The notes: generated from the sequence alone by a model not told the origin. A stretch of DNA of 64,000 nt from Streptomyces sp. P3 (GCA_016893485.2 JAFEKX020000001.1:8635501-8699500); one strand, 5' to 3'. Shown: positions 18,693 to 28,608, counted from the stretch's first letter. Translations and numbers: made by a program.

Positions 18693-20110
18693 TCAGGAGA
18701 AGCGCGCCCGGAGTTCGGCTTCGAGGGCTTCGAGGGTGCGGCCCTTGGTCTCGGGGACGTAGAGCTTGACGAAGGCGAGCGAGAAGACGCCCGCCACCAC
18801 GAAGAGGAAGAAGGTGTGGGAGACCTCGATGGCGGAGACCAGGGACGGGAAGACCAGTCCGATCGCGAAGTTGGTCAGCCACAGCACCACGGCCGCGACA
18901 CCCATCCCGAATCCGCGCATGCGCATCGGGAAGATCTCCGAGAGCATCAGCCAGGTCACCGGCGAGATCGCCCCCTGCTGGAAGGCGAGGAAGCTGACCG
19001 TCATGGCGAGCACGGCGAAGGCCCGGCCATCGCCCGACGGCAACACCAGAGAGAAGACCCCGATGAGCAACAGGGCTGCTGTCGTGCCGATCTGACCGGT
19101 CATCAGCATCGGGCGACGGTTGACCCGGCCCAGCAGCCAGATGCCGACGAAGGTGGCGAGCACCGAGATGACGCCGTTGGCGATGTTCGCGGTCAGGGCG
19201 CTGTCGGCGGTGAAACCGGCATCGGTGAGGATCTGGGTGCCGTAGTACATGATCGTGTTGACGCCGGTGATCTGCTGCACGATCGCGATGCCGAAGCCGA
19301 CGAACATGAGCTTGCGCAGCCACGGCGTGGACTTCATGTCCTGCCAGCCGCCGAGCTTCGCCTGGTCCTCCTTGACGGCGAGCGCGGAGACTTCGGCGAG
19401 TTCGGCCTCGGCCCGCTGTTGGGACCGGACCTGTTTGAGCACGTCCAGGGCTTCGGCGAAGCGGGTCTCGGAGGCCAGCCGGCGTGGGCTCTCCGGCATG
19501 ACCAGCATGCCGAACCAGAGCACGACGGCCGGGATCGTGGCGAGCACGAGCATGTAGCGCCACACCCCGCCGGACTCACCTCCCACCCGCGCGATGACCG
19601 CGTTGGAGGTGAACGCGAGCAACTGCCCGCTGACGATCATGAGTTCGTTACGGGTGACCAGGGCCCCGCGCCGCTCGGCGGCCGAGATCTCGGCCAGATA
19701 GACCGGCACGGTCACCGAGGCGCCGCCGACCGCGAGGCCGAGCACGAAGCGGGCCACGACCATGACGGCGGTGTTCGGCGCGAGTGTGCAGCCGAGTGCG
19801 CCGACGAAGAACACCACGGCGAGGACGAGGATCGTACGGCGGCGCCCGCGCGCGTCCGAGAACCGGCCGCCGGTGACCGCGCCCAGCGCGGCGCCGAGCA
19901 GCAGCGAGCTGGTGACCATGCCCTCGGTGAAGGGGTCAGGCCCAGGTCGTCGGTCATGTAGGGCAGGGCGCCGTTGATGACGCCGGTGTCGTAGCCGAAG
20001 AGGAGTCCGCCGAAGGTGGCGATGACGGTGATGAGCCGCAGCCTGCCGGAGACCGTCCGCGAGGTGGTTGTGGTGCGGGCTGTCTGGGTCGTGTGGTCCT
20101 TGACGTCCAT
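18693..20110 (-). CDS. MFS sugar-porter transporter (one frameshift)
   Basis: About 470 residues and twelve membrane segments, of the sugar porter family. Signatures: GYDTGVINGALPYM; GGRFSDARGRRR in the first cytoplasmic loop; PESPRRL mid-protein; QQITGVNTIMYYG; and the C-terminal PETKGRTLEALE. A single break near 19937 in the first loop splits an otherwise full-length protein. It is predicted to import a sugar or cyclitol by proton symport at the cell membrane. It lies between the IolE-like and IolG-like genes. Confidence 0.9.
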
Positions 20111-20119
20111 GGCCGCCGC

Positions 20120-21070
20120 TTACCGGTCGAGGTGCGGACGGCGGGTGCCCGTCAGTCCGCAACCGGCCAGATGCTCACGGGTGTTGACCGCGATCGGCAA
20201 CGGCACCTCGGGCGCGCACGGATACAGGTCCTGCTCGACCACGACGAACAACTCGGCGTCCAGCCGGGCGAGTTCGGCCACCACGTCGGCCGGGTTCGGC
20301 ACGCCGGCGGGAGGTGACACGCACACCCCGCGCTTGACCGCCTCCCCGAACGACAGGTCCTCCGCGGCGACTTGGGCCAGCACCGCGGCGTCCATCTGCT
20401 TGATGTGGACGTAGCCGACGCGCTCGCCGAAGCGGCGGATCAGGTCCAGGTTGTCGCCGCCGCCGTAGGCCACATGGCCTGTGTCCAGGCACAGGTTGGT
20501 GTAGCGGGGGTCCGACTCGTTGAGCAGCCGTTCGATCTCCGGCTGGGTCTGGATGTGGCTGTCGGCGTGCGGATGGAGGACGAGCCGTACGTCGTACTCG
20601 TCGAGCAGCAGCTTGCCGAGCCGGTCGGCGGACCGGCCGAAGCCCGCCCACTGGTCGGCGGTCAGTTCGGGCGACTCGGTGAACTCACCCGTCTTCTCGT
20701 CCCGGTACATGGGCGGGATGAGCACGAGGTGATGGGCACCCGCGGCCGCCGTCAGCGCGGCGACCTGTCGGACGTGGGCGAGCATCTCGTCCCACGCCTC
20801 CGGCCGGTGCAGGGCGCCGAAGGCGGTGCCGCCGGAGACCTGGAGCCCGCGGGCGTCCAGCTCCTCCTTCAACCGCTGCGGGTCGGTGGGGAGATAGCCG
20901 TAGGGGCCGAGCTCCAGCCATTCGTAACCGGCCGTGGCCAGCTCGTCGAGGAAGCGTGTGTACGGCACCTGCTGCTCGTCCTCGGGGAACCAGATGCCCC
21001 AGGAGTCGGGGGCGGAGCCCAGGCAGAGGTTGCCGGCGATGGTGCGGAGCGGGCCTGGCGCCGTTGCCAT
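20120..21070 (-). CDS. IolE-like sugar isomerase/dehydratase
   Basis: A 316-residue TIM-barrel protein of the inosose-dehydratase (IolE/MocC) type: GSAPDSWGIWFPEDE near the N-terminus, YEWLELGPYGY, LVLHPHADSHIQT, LCLDTGHVAYGGGDN, VGYVHIKQMD. The His, Asp and Glu residues in these motifs are the expected metal ligands. The ATG at 21070 has GAAGGGAC upstream; an in-frame GTG slightly upstream is less likely. It is the first gene of the operon and lies just downstream of the operator shared with the sugar-binding lipoprotein gene. Intact. Confidence 0.88.
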   Translation of the reverse strand: MATAPGPLRTIAGNLCLGSAPDSWGIWFPEDEQQVPYTRFLDELATAGYEWLELGPYGYLPTDPQRLKEELDARGLQVSGGTAFGALHRPEAWDEMLAHVRQVAALTAAAGAHHLVLIPPMYRDEKTGEFTESPELTADQWAGFGRSADRLGKLLLDEYDVRLVLHPHADSHIQTQPEIERLLNESDPRYTNLCLDTGHVAYGGGDNLDLIRRFGERVGYVHIKQMDAAVLAQVAAEDLSFGEAVKRGVCVSPPAGVPNPADVVAELARLDAELFVVVEQDLYPCAPEVPLPIAVNTREHLAGCGLTGTRRPHLDR

Positions 21071-21118
21071 GACATGTCCCTTCACCCCGAGATCGGGAGT
21101 TTCACGGTGTTTGCTGTC

Positions 21119-21143
21119 GCGCTCTACTAGCGCGCTCTAGTAC
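21119..21143. promoter_or_regulatory. LacI-type operator of the sugar operon
   Basis: Perfect dyad TACTAG-CGCGCT-CTAGTA at 21125-21142, embedded in a direct repeat of GCGCTCTA (21119-21126 and 21133-21140). It lies 50-70 bases upstream of the IolE-like start and about 100 bases upstream of the lacI-type gene. Near-identical half sites recur at 23565-23599. Confidence 0.8.
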
Positions 21144-21244
21144 GAGTACGATGACCCTGGTCCAAATGTCATGTCAATAGCCTGTTGCCGGGAGATTTCG
21201 AGATCACTGGCTAAGGTGGGCCACGTCGAAGGGTGGGTTCACAG

Positions 21245-22275
21245 GTGGATGCATCGGGCAAGCAGCGGCCCACGATGGCGGACGTCGCCGCGAAGGCCGG
21301 CGTCTCCCGGGCGCTCGTCTCGATCATCTTCCGCAACCAGCCGGGAGCCGGCGAGGAGACCCGGCAACGGGTCCTGCGGATCGCCGACGAGATCGGTTAC
21401 CGCCCCGACAGCGCGGCCCGGCTGCTCGCCCGTGGCCACAGCCGCACGCTCGGCGTGATGTTCGCCGTGCAGCAGCCCTTCCACACAGATCTCATCGAGG
21501 GCATCTACCCCGAGGCCGAGCGCCTCGGCTACGAGGTACTGCTGTCCGGCGCCACGCAGAGCCGCAGCGAGGAGAAGGCCGTGGAGGCGCTGCTCAGTCA
21601 CCGCTGCGAGGCGTTGATCCTGCTCGGCTCGTTCGCGGAGCCCTCCTTCCTCGACGAACTGGGGCGCCGTACGGTCGCCGTCTCCGTCAGTCGCCGGGTT
21701 CCGCACGCCCACGTCGACTTCGTGCACTCCGCCGAGGGCAAGGGCGTACGACAGGCCATGGACCACCTCGTCGAATCGGGGCACCGCCGGATCGTGCACA
21801 TCGACGGCGGCGGCGGTCCCGGCTCGGCCGACCGGCGCCGCGCCTACCGGGCGGCGATGCGGCGCCACGGGCTGGAGTCCGAGGCGCGGGTGATCCCCGG
21901 TGACCACACGGAGCTGTCGGGCATCGAGACAGGCCGTCTGCTCCTCGCGGAACGGGACCGGGGACAGCTCCTGCCGACCGCGGTCCTGGCCGGCAACGAC
22001 CGTAGCGCGATGGGCCTGTTGATGACCCTGACCAGGGCGGGCGTCGAGGTGCCACGTGATGTGTCCGTCGTCGGCTACGACGACAGCCACCTCTCCCACC
22101 TGATGCCGATCGGGCTGACGACCGTACGCCAGGACGCGGGGCTCATGGCGGAGCACGCGGTGCGCTTCGCGGTGGAGCGGCTGGAGAAGCCCGAACTGGA
22201 GCCCAGGGAAGCGGTGTTGGACCCGAAGCTGGTGGTCCGGGGAGTAGCGGGCCGGCCCCGGAACCGCCGGTCTGA
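21245..22275 (+). CDS. LacI-family transcriptional regulator (3' frameshift)
   Basis: About 343 residues. N-terminal LacI helix-turn-helix with hinge: MADVAAKAGVSRALVSIIFR, then IGYRPDSAARLLA. The periplasmic-binding-like ligand domain has AVLAGNDRSAMGLLM, VSVVGYDDSHLSHLMP and LTTVRQD. The frame runs on past the normal end; one indel near 22240 would give GSSGPAPEPPV and the TGA at 22273-22275. GTG 21245 fits GAAGGG better than GTG 21233. It sits between the sugar operon and the sugar-binding lipoprotein gene, each preceded by related palindromes. Confidence 0.88.
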
Positions 22276-22315
22276 GAGGCGGACATACGGTTCCGGGGCG
22301 AGCGGGAGGGAGCGG

Positions 22316-23320
22316 TTACCGCGTCCCCTTCGCGGCGAACTTGGCTACGGCGTCCACGTTGTCCTTGGTGATGAAGGCGGGACCGGTCAGCACCGGCGCT
22401 GTGCCGCCGCCGCTGAAGTTGCCGTTGGTCTTGTAGAGCCACAGGCTGTCCACGGCCAAGTAGCCCTGTAGGTAAGGCTGTTGGTCGACCGCGAACTCCA
22501 CGGACCCGTCCTGGACGGCCTTCACCAGTTGCTGGTTGAGGTCGAAGGTCGCGACCTTGGCCTTGCTCCCGGAGTCGGACAGCGACTGGATCGCCGTCAG
22601 CGCGATCGGGGCGCCCAGGGTGACGACCTGGTCGATGGAGGAGTCCTGGCTGAGTTTCGCGGTGATCGTCGACTTCACGGACGGCATGTCGGTGCCGTTG
22701 ACGTAGAGGATGTCGGTCTTGCCGCTGAAGCCCTTCTTCAAGCCGGCGCAGCGGGCTTCCAGGGCGACCTGGCCTTGTTCTTGTACGACGCAGAGGGCGT
22801 GTTTGGCGCCGAGTTGGTTCAGGCGCTGACCGAAGGCCTGGCCGGCGATGTTCTCGTCCTGGCCGAAGTACTCCAGCATGCCGAGCCTCTTCCAGTCGCT
22901 CACACCGGAGTTGAAGCCGACCACGGGAATGCCGGCCGACTTCGCCTTGGCCACGACGTCCTTCATGGCGTCCGGCTTGGCGGCGGTGAGCGCGATGCCG
23001 TCGACCTTCTGGTCGATCGCGTTCTGCACGAGGTTGGCCTGGTTGCCGGCGCTGGGGTCGCTGGAGTAGACGAGCCTGACGTTGTCCTTGGCCGCGGCGG
23101 CCTGCGCGCCCTTGCGGACCAGGTCCCAGAACGTGTCGCCGGGCGCGGCGTGGGTGACCATGGCCACGGTCATCCGAGGGGTGGTGGCCTTGCCCGCGGC
23201 GGCGGCGGCGTCGCTGTCCGTGGACTTCTTGCCGCCGGAGCTGCTGGAGCAGCCCGCGGCGAACAGGGCGCCGGTGAGGACTGCGGCCGTCAGGACGGCG
23301 GCTCGGTGGTTTCTGTGCAT
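22316..23320 (-). CDS. Sugar ABC transporter substrate-binding lipoprotein
   Basis: A 334-residue ribose-type binding protein. Signal peptide with lipobox LFAAGC (Cys24), then a Ser/Gly/Lys linker, then a type I periplasmic-binding fold: MTVAMVTHAAPGDTFWDLVR, DGIALTAAKPDAMKDVV, GIPVVGFNSGVSDW, FDLNQQLVKAVQDG. It would be anchored outside the membrane and capture a sugar or cyclitol. No ABC permease or ATPase gene is adjacent, so it is a stand-alone component here. Start ATG 23320 with AGGGAC upstream. Intact. Controlled probably by the LacI regulator through the dyad at 23565-23599. Confidence 0.92.
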   Translation of the reverse strand: MHRNHRAAVLTAAVLTGALFAAGCSSSSGGKKSTDSDAAAAAGKATTPRMTVAMVTHAAPGDTFWDLVRKGAQAAAAKDNVRLVYSSDPSAGNQANLVQNAIDQKVDGIALTAAKPDAMKDVVAKAKSAGIPVVGFNSGVSDWKRLGMLEYFGQDENIAGQAFGQRLNQLGAKHALCVVQEQGQVALEARCAGLKKGFSGKTDILYVNGTDMPSVKSTITAKLSQDSSIDQVVTLGAPIALTAIQSLSDSGSKAKVATFDLNQQLVKAVQDGSVEFAVDQQPYLQGYLAVDSLWLYKTNGNFSGGGTAPVLTGPAFITKDNVDAVAKFAAKGTR

Positions 23321-23562
23321 GTCCCTTGCACCTCACTGTGCTTGTTGGGTCGACTCAAGGGGAGGGGATGCCTGCCGACGGGTGCGGCTGCCGACGCGGT
23401 GGTGGCGGGGCAGAGGTCGGCTTCGGCGCTGTGCCGGGAGGCCCTGGCGACGGTGGTGAAGACGTGCTCGTCCCAGGCGGGGCGGGCTGGTGGCCGACCG
23501 GGCGCCCTGTGTGGGTGGGGCGGTGTGTTGCGGAAGCGGTCATGGGTGCGACTGCTCGCGGT

Positions 23563-23600
23563 GCGCTACTAGAGCGCGTCATTAGCGCGCTCTAGTAGCT
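23563..23600. promoter_or_regulatory. LacI-type operator upstream of sugar-binding lipoprotein gene
   Basis: Perfect inverted repeat with 14-bp arms: GCTACTAGAGCGCG at 23565-23578 and its complement at 23586-23599, spacer 7. Each arm contains the CTCTAGTA/TACTAGAG core of the operator at 21119-21143. It lies about 245 bases upstream of the lipoprotein start, leaving a long untranslated leader or room for the promoter. Confidence 0.8.
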
Positions 23601-24358
23601 CGTAACTATGAGACCGACCCCAGGGGTTGTCAATCGGTTTGTCAGGACGTTCCGACAAGGTTTTCGGCAGCTGGACCTTCGGTCGACCGGGCACGGCCCC
23701 GGGCCATGGAAGGGGATCGCGCGGGCGAAGAGTGCCCGCTCTCAGGCCCGTGACGGCATCGCGCTCTCGACGATCACGCCCGAAGGCCCCTGGAACATCC
23801 GTGTCGTACCTGGCGAGTCCGGCTGTGCCGTGAACTTCGTCTGCCTGCCCAGGGAACGGTAGCTCGACGCGATCGGCGCATCTTCCACGGATCGCTGTGA
23901 CCACCGTGGGCACCGGCCGGATCCGCTGCCGGGACCTGTCCACCGGCTTGACGGCCCGGAAGCCGGTGCGTCCTCTTCGTCTCCTGCGCCGCCGCAAGGA
24001 GGTCGGCCTGTACGCCGTGCTGGACAGCTCTGGGTCCCTCAGGACCCGGGCTACCGACCAACTCCTCGCCGACATGGACCTGGTGCTCGTCAACATTGAG
24101 TACTTCTACGTCAACACCTACTGGAAACTGGTCGGCGGGTCAGCAGGGTCGACACCTACTGGGCCGCGGTCGGCGGCGAGAGCCCGGCCGTGCTCCTGGG
24201 ACGCCTGGGCAAGCCCATCCCGCGGACGAGTCGAGTCGCCAACGTGCACGGGCCCCCGGCCGTCGCGGGGAGTCCATCCCGGTGGACTCTGGTTCTCCAC
24301 CCTTACTTCCACCCACGGGTCCAGGCGTGGAAAGGCCGGTGACAGCAGCCTTGGGGAC
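23601..24358. other. Intergenic, no gene seen
   Basis: About 760 bases without a recognisable gene on either strand. A short plus-strand frame near 24000-24130 reads VGLYAVLDSSGSLRTRATDQ and then LLADMDLVLVNIEYFYVNTY, which looks protein-like but matches no family I know and has no start. Possibly a decayed gene. Confidence 0.4.
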
Positions 24359-24895
24359 ATGAACACAACGGACTGGATCACCGACATCGCGCTCGTCCTC
24401 ATCGTCTTCCGCCAGCTGCGTGAAGGGCGACTCGATCTCAAGTCCTATCTGATCCCCCTCGGCATCGTGACCTTCGTCGCCTCTCACTACCTGCGCTCCG
24501 TGCCGACCGCGGGCAACGACCTCGTCCTGATCGGTACCTTGATCGCGGCCGGTGCGGCGCTCGGTATCGCGGGCGGTGTCTACACCCGTATCCGTGGCGT
24601 AGGAGAGCACCTCTACATCAAGGCGGGCGCGGTCTCGGCGATCCTGTGGGTCGTGGGAATGGGCGCGCGCATGGGGTTCCAGGTGTGGGTGGACCACGGC
24701 GGCGCGGACAACGTCGCGCGGTTCAGCATCGCCCACCAGATCACCACCGGCCAGGCCTGGGTCGCGGCCTTCGTGCTGATGGCGCTCACCGAGGTCGTCA
24801 CCCGCCTGGCCACGATCTTCGTCCGCAGCCGGCTGGCCGTCCGCGAGGTCGCCCCGGGCACGCGTCCGGCAGCGGTTCTCGACCACACGGCCTGA
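24359..24895 (+). CDS. Integral membrane protein, unknown function
   Basis: A 178-residue protein with four or five predicted membrane helices (ITDIALVLIVFRQL, LIPLGIVTFVASHY, LVLIGTLIAAGAALGIAGGV, AGAVSAILWVVGMGARMG, AWVAAFVLMALTEVV). It recalls CcdC/DUF1453-type membrane proteins, but the link is weak. The ATG follows GGGGAC. It ends 19 bases before a sensor kinase gene, so it may be co-transcribed and have a signalling or accessory role. Confidence 0.7.
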   Translation: MNTTDWITDIALVLIVFRQLREGRLDLKSYLIPLGIVTFVASHYLRSVPTAGNDLVLIGTLIAAGAALGIAGGVYTRIRGVGEHLYIKAGAVSAILWVVGMGARMGFQVWVDHGGADNVARFSIAHQITTGQAWVAAFVLMALTEVVTRLATIFVRSRLAVREVAPGTRPAAVLDHTA

Positions 24896-24914
24896 CCGGG
24901 AGTTGTCGTCGCAA

Positions 24915-26108
24915 GTGTCGGTACCGGAGAACGCACTCGCCCCCGGACCGGCTCCCGAGAGGGAGTCCGGCCCGCGGGGCGTACCCCGTCAGGACCCCCG
25001 TCTGCACGGGATCGTCACCCTGGCGATCGTCGTCATCGCCTTCGTCACCGTCAGGCCCCTGGACTTCACCGGGCGCGGCCTGGCGGTCGCCGTCCTTCTC
25101 GTGATCAGCACGATCGCTCTCACCGCCCGCCATCTGCCGGAGCCCTGGCTCCCGCCTCGCGCGGCCCCCTCTGGCCGGCCGTCGGTGTCGTGGCCGCCGC
25201 CGCTCTGATCGGGGCGAGCAGGAGCGGCTCCGGCTATCTGCTCGCGTACTTCCTCGTCGGCCACATCGGCTACCGCCTGCCCCTGCGGCAGGCGCTCGCG
25301 CTCGCCGCGCTGTCCAGCCTGTTGTGCGGTGCCGTGCTGTACCTCCGCCTCGGACCCGGGCATGAACTCGTTCCCTGGACGCTCGGTGTGACCACTGGGC
25401 TGCCAGTGGTGGTCGGGATCCTCAGCCGCAGCAGACAGGGCGCCGTGGAGGCGAGGATCGCGTCGGTCGAGTCCGCCGAGCGAGCCGCCCGAGCGGGAGG
25501 CCCGCACCGCCGTACTCACCGAGCGCAGCCGCATCGCCCGGGACGTGCACGACGTGCTGGCGCACTCCCTCGCCGGGATCAACATGCAGCTGGAGCTGGC
25601 GGACGCCCTGATCGACACCGGTGATCTCGCGAAGGTCCGCGAGGCCCACGACAGGGCGCACAGCATGGTCAAGGAGAGCCTGAAGCAGGCCCAGTGGACC
25701 GTGCACGCTCTGCGCGAGGACTCCTTGCCGCTCCTGCAGAGCCTGGCGGCGATGATCGAGTCCTCCGGTCACCGGGACGTCCTCACCGTCGACGGCACCG
25801 TGCGTGAACTGCCCGCGCGGATCAACCAGAACCTGCTGCGCATCGCCCAGGAATCGCTGACCAACGCGGCCAGGCACGCCCCGGGCGGCACCGTGCGGGT
25901 GGAGCTGGTCTTCGACGCCGCGTCGACCACGCTGAGCATCCGCAACGGCCCGCAGACCCGCGAGGCCACCGCCGGTGTCGGCAGCGGAATGGGGCTGCTG
26001 GGAATGCGCGAGCGCGTCGCCCTGCTGGGCGGAGCCATCACTGCGGGACCGGTCGTCGAGGGGGCGGAGCGGGGCGGCTGGCAGGTGCGGGCGGTGATCC
26101 CGGAATGA
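24915..26108 (+). CDS. NarL/DesK-type sensor histidine kinase (two frameshifts), no adjacent regulator
   Basis: About 398 residues. The N-terminal half has several membrane helices. The dimerisation helix carries the phospho-accepting His in RDVHDVLAHSLAGINMQ. The ATPase domain has LRIAQESLTNAARHA (N box) and GSGMGLLGMRERVALLGG (G box). Breaks near 25165 and 25495 split it into three frames with continuous homology. A GTG at 24915 or TTG at 24903 can start it. No response regulator gene follows, unusual for this class, so it is orphan in this window. Confidence 0.8.
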
Positions 26109-26492
26109 CCGTACGTCGGGGGAACTCGGGGCGGCGGAGGGCAGTTCGGCTGTCTCCGGCTACGGGCGTCGGTTCTCGGTGTCCCGTCGCGGCACCCGGG
26201 AATGCGCGGCGGGTCAGCGTGGTTGGAAGAACCGTGGGAACGGAGGGGACAGTGTCCCCGGGCCTCACCTACAGCCTGCGGGGACGATCGTCCGGCTGAA
26301 GCCCCGCAGAGCACATCGCCGCGTAGGCGACCGCCCCTCCGTTCCCGCGACGCGCAGAGCGGCCCCGAGTGCTTCGATCGCCTCGGGGCCGCGGTGTGTC
26401 GTCGCCGTGTCGTAACCGGCTGACTTCCCCAACTCACCGCGAGAACAAGGGCGTAGCGACCGCCCGTTGCTGCCGCAGGGGTTGACTGACGC
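26109..26492. other. Intergenic with terminator-like dyads
   Basis: No gene seen. A short palindrome GGGGACAGTGTCCCC lies at 26245-26259. A 10-bp-arm hairpin CGGCCCCGAG / CTCGGGGCCG lies at 26360-26391 and is annotated separately. Confidence 0.5.
26360..26391. terminator. Hairpin, probable terminator
   Basis: Arms of 10 bp (CGGCCCCGAG and CTCGGGGCCG) around a 12-base loop, about 250 bases after the sensor kinase stop and upstream of the chitinase promoter. No U-tract, as usual in high-GC actinomycetes. Confidence 0.55.
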
Positions 26493-26510
26493 ATTGGTCT
26501 AGGCCTTAAT
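26482..26510 (+). promoter_or_regulatory. Chitinase promoter with DasR-like dre site
   Basis: TTGACT (26482-26487) and CTTAAT (26505-26510) are spaced 17 bases apart and form a plausible -35/-10 pair. Between and over them lies ATTGGTCTAGGCCTTA (26493-26508). It matches 11 of 16 positions of the DasR element ACTGGTCTAGACCACT, including the whole TGGTCTAG core. DasR represses chitinase genes in Streptomyces until amino-sugar phosphates release it. Binding here is inferred. Confidence 0.7.
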
Positions 26511-26521
26511 GGCTCCAGTTC

Positions 26522-26556
26522 GTTCACATGAACAGAGGGTGTTCATGCACATGAAC
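26522..26556. repeat. Paired GTTCA/TGAAC inverted repeats in chitinase leader
   Basis: Two dyads follow the promoter: GTTCA-CA-TGAAC at 26522-26533 and GTTCATG-CA-CATGAAC at 26541-26556, 7 bases apart. They lie in the expected 5' untranslated region, 58-93 bases before the chitinase ATG. They may be a second operator or an RNA structure. Confidence 0.5.
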
Positions 26557-26614
26557 GGCTGTGGTTTCCTCTACCCCCACCAGCGCACCGGGTGCGCTGC
26601 GTCCTGGAGGACTC

Positions 26615-27618
26615 ATGCGTCGAAACAGCAGGTCCAAGCTGGCCGTTGCCGTTGCCGCCGGTGCGGCGGTGGCAGCCGTCCTCGCCCCCTCGGCATCCGC
26701 CGCCCCGACGGCGGCGAACCCCGGTCCCGGCTTTCCCGCCCGGTACTCGGCGCCCTACGCCGAGACCTGGAACTCCCCCTCCGCCCTCGCCAACGCACGC
26801 AACGCCACCGGGCAGAAGTACTTCACCCTCGCGTTCGTCATCGCCGGAAACGGCTGCAACGCGACCTTCAACGGCGACACGTCCATCACCGACTCCTCCT
26901 GGACCGCCGCCATCAACTCCACCAGGGCGGCGGGCGGCGACGTCATCGCGTCCTTCGGCGGCGCCTCCGGCACCGAACTGGGCCTCGCCTGTACCTCGGT
27001 GTCGTCCCTCAAGGCCCAGTACAAGCGGGTCATCGACAGCCTCAACCTCACCCGCGTCGACCTCGACATCGAGGGCTCGACCCTCGACAACACCGCTGCC
27101 AACGACCGGCGCAACAAGGCCCTGGCGCAGTTGCAGAGCGAATACGCGACGGCGGGGCGCCGGCTCGACGTCCAGTACACCCTCCCGGTCAACCCGACCG
27201 GTCTGGAGCAGAACTCGATCAACCTGCTGAACAACGCCAAGAGCAACGCCTTGACGGTCAACCTGGTCAACATCATGACCATGGACTACGGCCCGGCCAT
27301 GGACATGGGCAAGGCGGCCACCGACGCGGCGACCGCCCTGCACGACCAACTGGGCCGGATCTGGACCACCAAGAGCTCCGCGCAACTGTGGGCCATGGAG
27401 GGCAACACCCCATGATCGGCGTGAACGACTCCACGGCCGAGGTGTTCACCACCGCCAACGCCACCACGCTCGCCAACTTCGCGGCGAGCAAGGGCATCCA
27501 GGAGTTGTCCTTCTGGTCGCTCGGCCGGGACAAGGCCTGCGCCACCAACGGTCAGCTGTCCGACACGTGCAGCGGCACGTCGCAGAGCGCGTACCAGTTC
27601 ACCCGCACACTCCGCTGA
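26615..27618 (+). CDS. Secreted GH18 chitinase (one frameshift)
   Basis: About 334 residues. A Sec signal peptide ends near ASAAPTAA. The GH18 barrel has a catalytic segment VDLDIEGS, where Glu153 is the acid/base with Asp149 and Asp151 before it. SFGGASG is the substrate-binding strand, IMTMDYGP a further conserved strand, and LSFWSLGRDKAC the last strand. There is no separate chitin-binding domain. A missing C near 27410 (ACCCCATGA) produces a false stop; the frame resumes at MIGVNDSTAEVF and ends at 27618. It would cleave chitin outside the cell. ATG 26615 has GGAGG five bases upstream. DasR control is suggested by the promoter. Confidence 0.92.
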
Positions 27619-28105
27619 CGCGGCCTGACGCGGCCTGACGGTCCCCGGCGGTGGCGGAGTCCGGCGCGCAGCGGTACCGGTGGCCGGTGAGGGCGGTGCT
27701 CGGGGTATCCGGTGGTCGGTGTACCGACCAGTTCGACGACCCAAGTCGCTTCAACTGCCCGCTCCGCCGCCGCCGTTGACCGCTACCGCTACCGCTACCG
27801 CAACCCGCCCGCACCGTGATCGTCACGGCGCGGGCGGTGCCGTGTCCGGCCGGGACGGACGGCACCCGCTCCAGGACGGGCGAGACGCGGAGCGGTAGGT
27901 GTGGGACGCGCCGAGAGCGGGACACGGCACCCTCGCGATCACCCGCTGCGCGCAGCGCGGCTGTACTTCGTCCGACAGTGGGGGCCGTCTTTCGGCGCCG
28001 TGCTTGAAGCCCCACGAAGCCCACCCCTGTTGCTTCGGAAATAGAATCACTGCGCGGGACGGTACTGTATCGGGAATCGAAGCAGCAAGAGGGGTGGCGC
28101 AGGCG
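27619..28105. other. Intergenic, microrepeat and terminator
   Basis: No gene seen between the chitinase and the HxlR regulator. It contains a CGCTAC microrepeat (about 27779-27800) and a strong hairpin at 27806-27836, listed separately. Confidence 0.5.
27806..27836. terminator. Long-stem terminator after chitinase
   Basis: Stem of CGCCCGC and CCGTGA pairing with TCACGG and GCGGGCG, with one mismatch and loop TCG, 188 bases after the chitinase stop. Thirteen paired bases make it a convincing intrinsic terminator. Confidence 0.75.
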
Positions 28106-28459
28106 ATGACGATGCCCAGGCCGGGCCGGCCGGTACGCGGGTCGAGTACCGGGCGCCCCCTCATGGCCGCCCTCGACCTGTTCGGCCGCCGCTGGAACCT
28201 GCGCATCGTCTGGGAGCTGCAGCACGGGCCGATCGGGTTCCGCGCGTTGCAGCAGCGCTGCGACAACATGTCCTCCAGCGTCCTGCGGCAACGGCTGACG
28301 GAGCTCGTCGACGCCCGCCTCGTCGCCCAGGAGCCGGACACGACCTACACGCTCACCGAGTTGGGCCACGGCGTCTTCCAGGCCTTGCGCCCGCTCGCCC
28401 GGTGGTCCGGCACATGGGCCTCGGCCCTGGACGAGGCCGGCGAGAATCCGATCCTGTGA
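28106..28459 (+). CDS. HxlR-family transcriptional regulator
   Basis: A 117-residue winged-helix protein of the HxlR/MarR-like type: MAALDLFGRRWNLRIVWELQ, GPIGFRALQQRCDNMSSSVL, RQRLTELVDARLVAQEPDTT. Such proteins control nearby detoxification or redox genes. The ATG at 28106 follows AAGAGGGG. Its neighbour on the opposite strand, downstream, is a maleylpyruvate-isomerase-like pseudogene, so its present target is unclear. Intact. Confidence 0.85.
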   Translation: MTMPRPGRPVRGSSTGRPLMAALDLFGRRWNLRIVWELQHGPIGFRALQQRCDNMSSSVLRQRLTELVDARLVAQEPDTTYTLTELGHGVFQALRPLARWSGTWASALDEAGENPIL

Positions 28460-28608
28460 AGCAACCCCTCTTACGCTCCCGAAACCGCATCACCTGGAGG
28501 GGGCATGGCTCGCTTTCCGGCGCTCGGAACGCCGTGCACGCCGGACGGCGTCGTCGGTCACCGGTTCACCGCGACGATCTGTGGCTGCCCGTCGGCGGTA
28601 AAGACTGG

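Noticed and set aside
27415..27618. Separate small gene starting at ATG 27412 after the chitinase
   Set aside because: It is the last strand of the GH18 barrel in another frame; one missing C in CCCC near 27410 explains the false stop.
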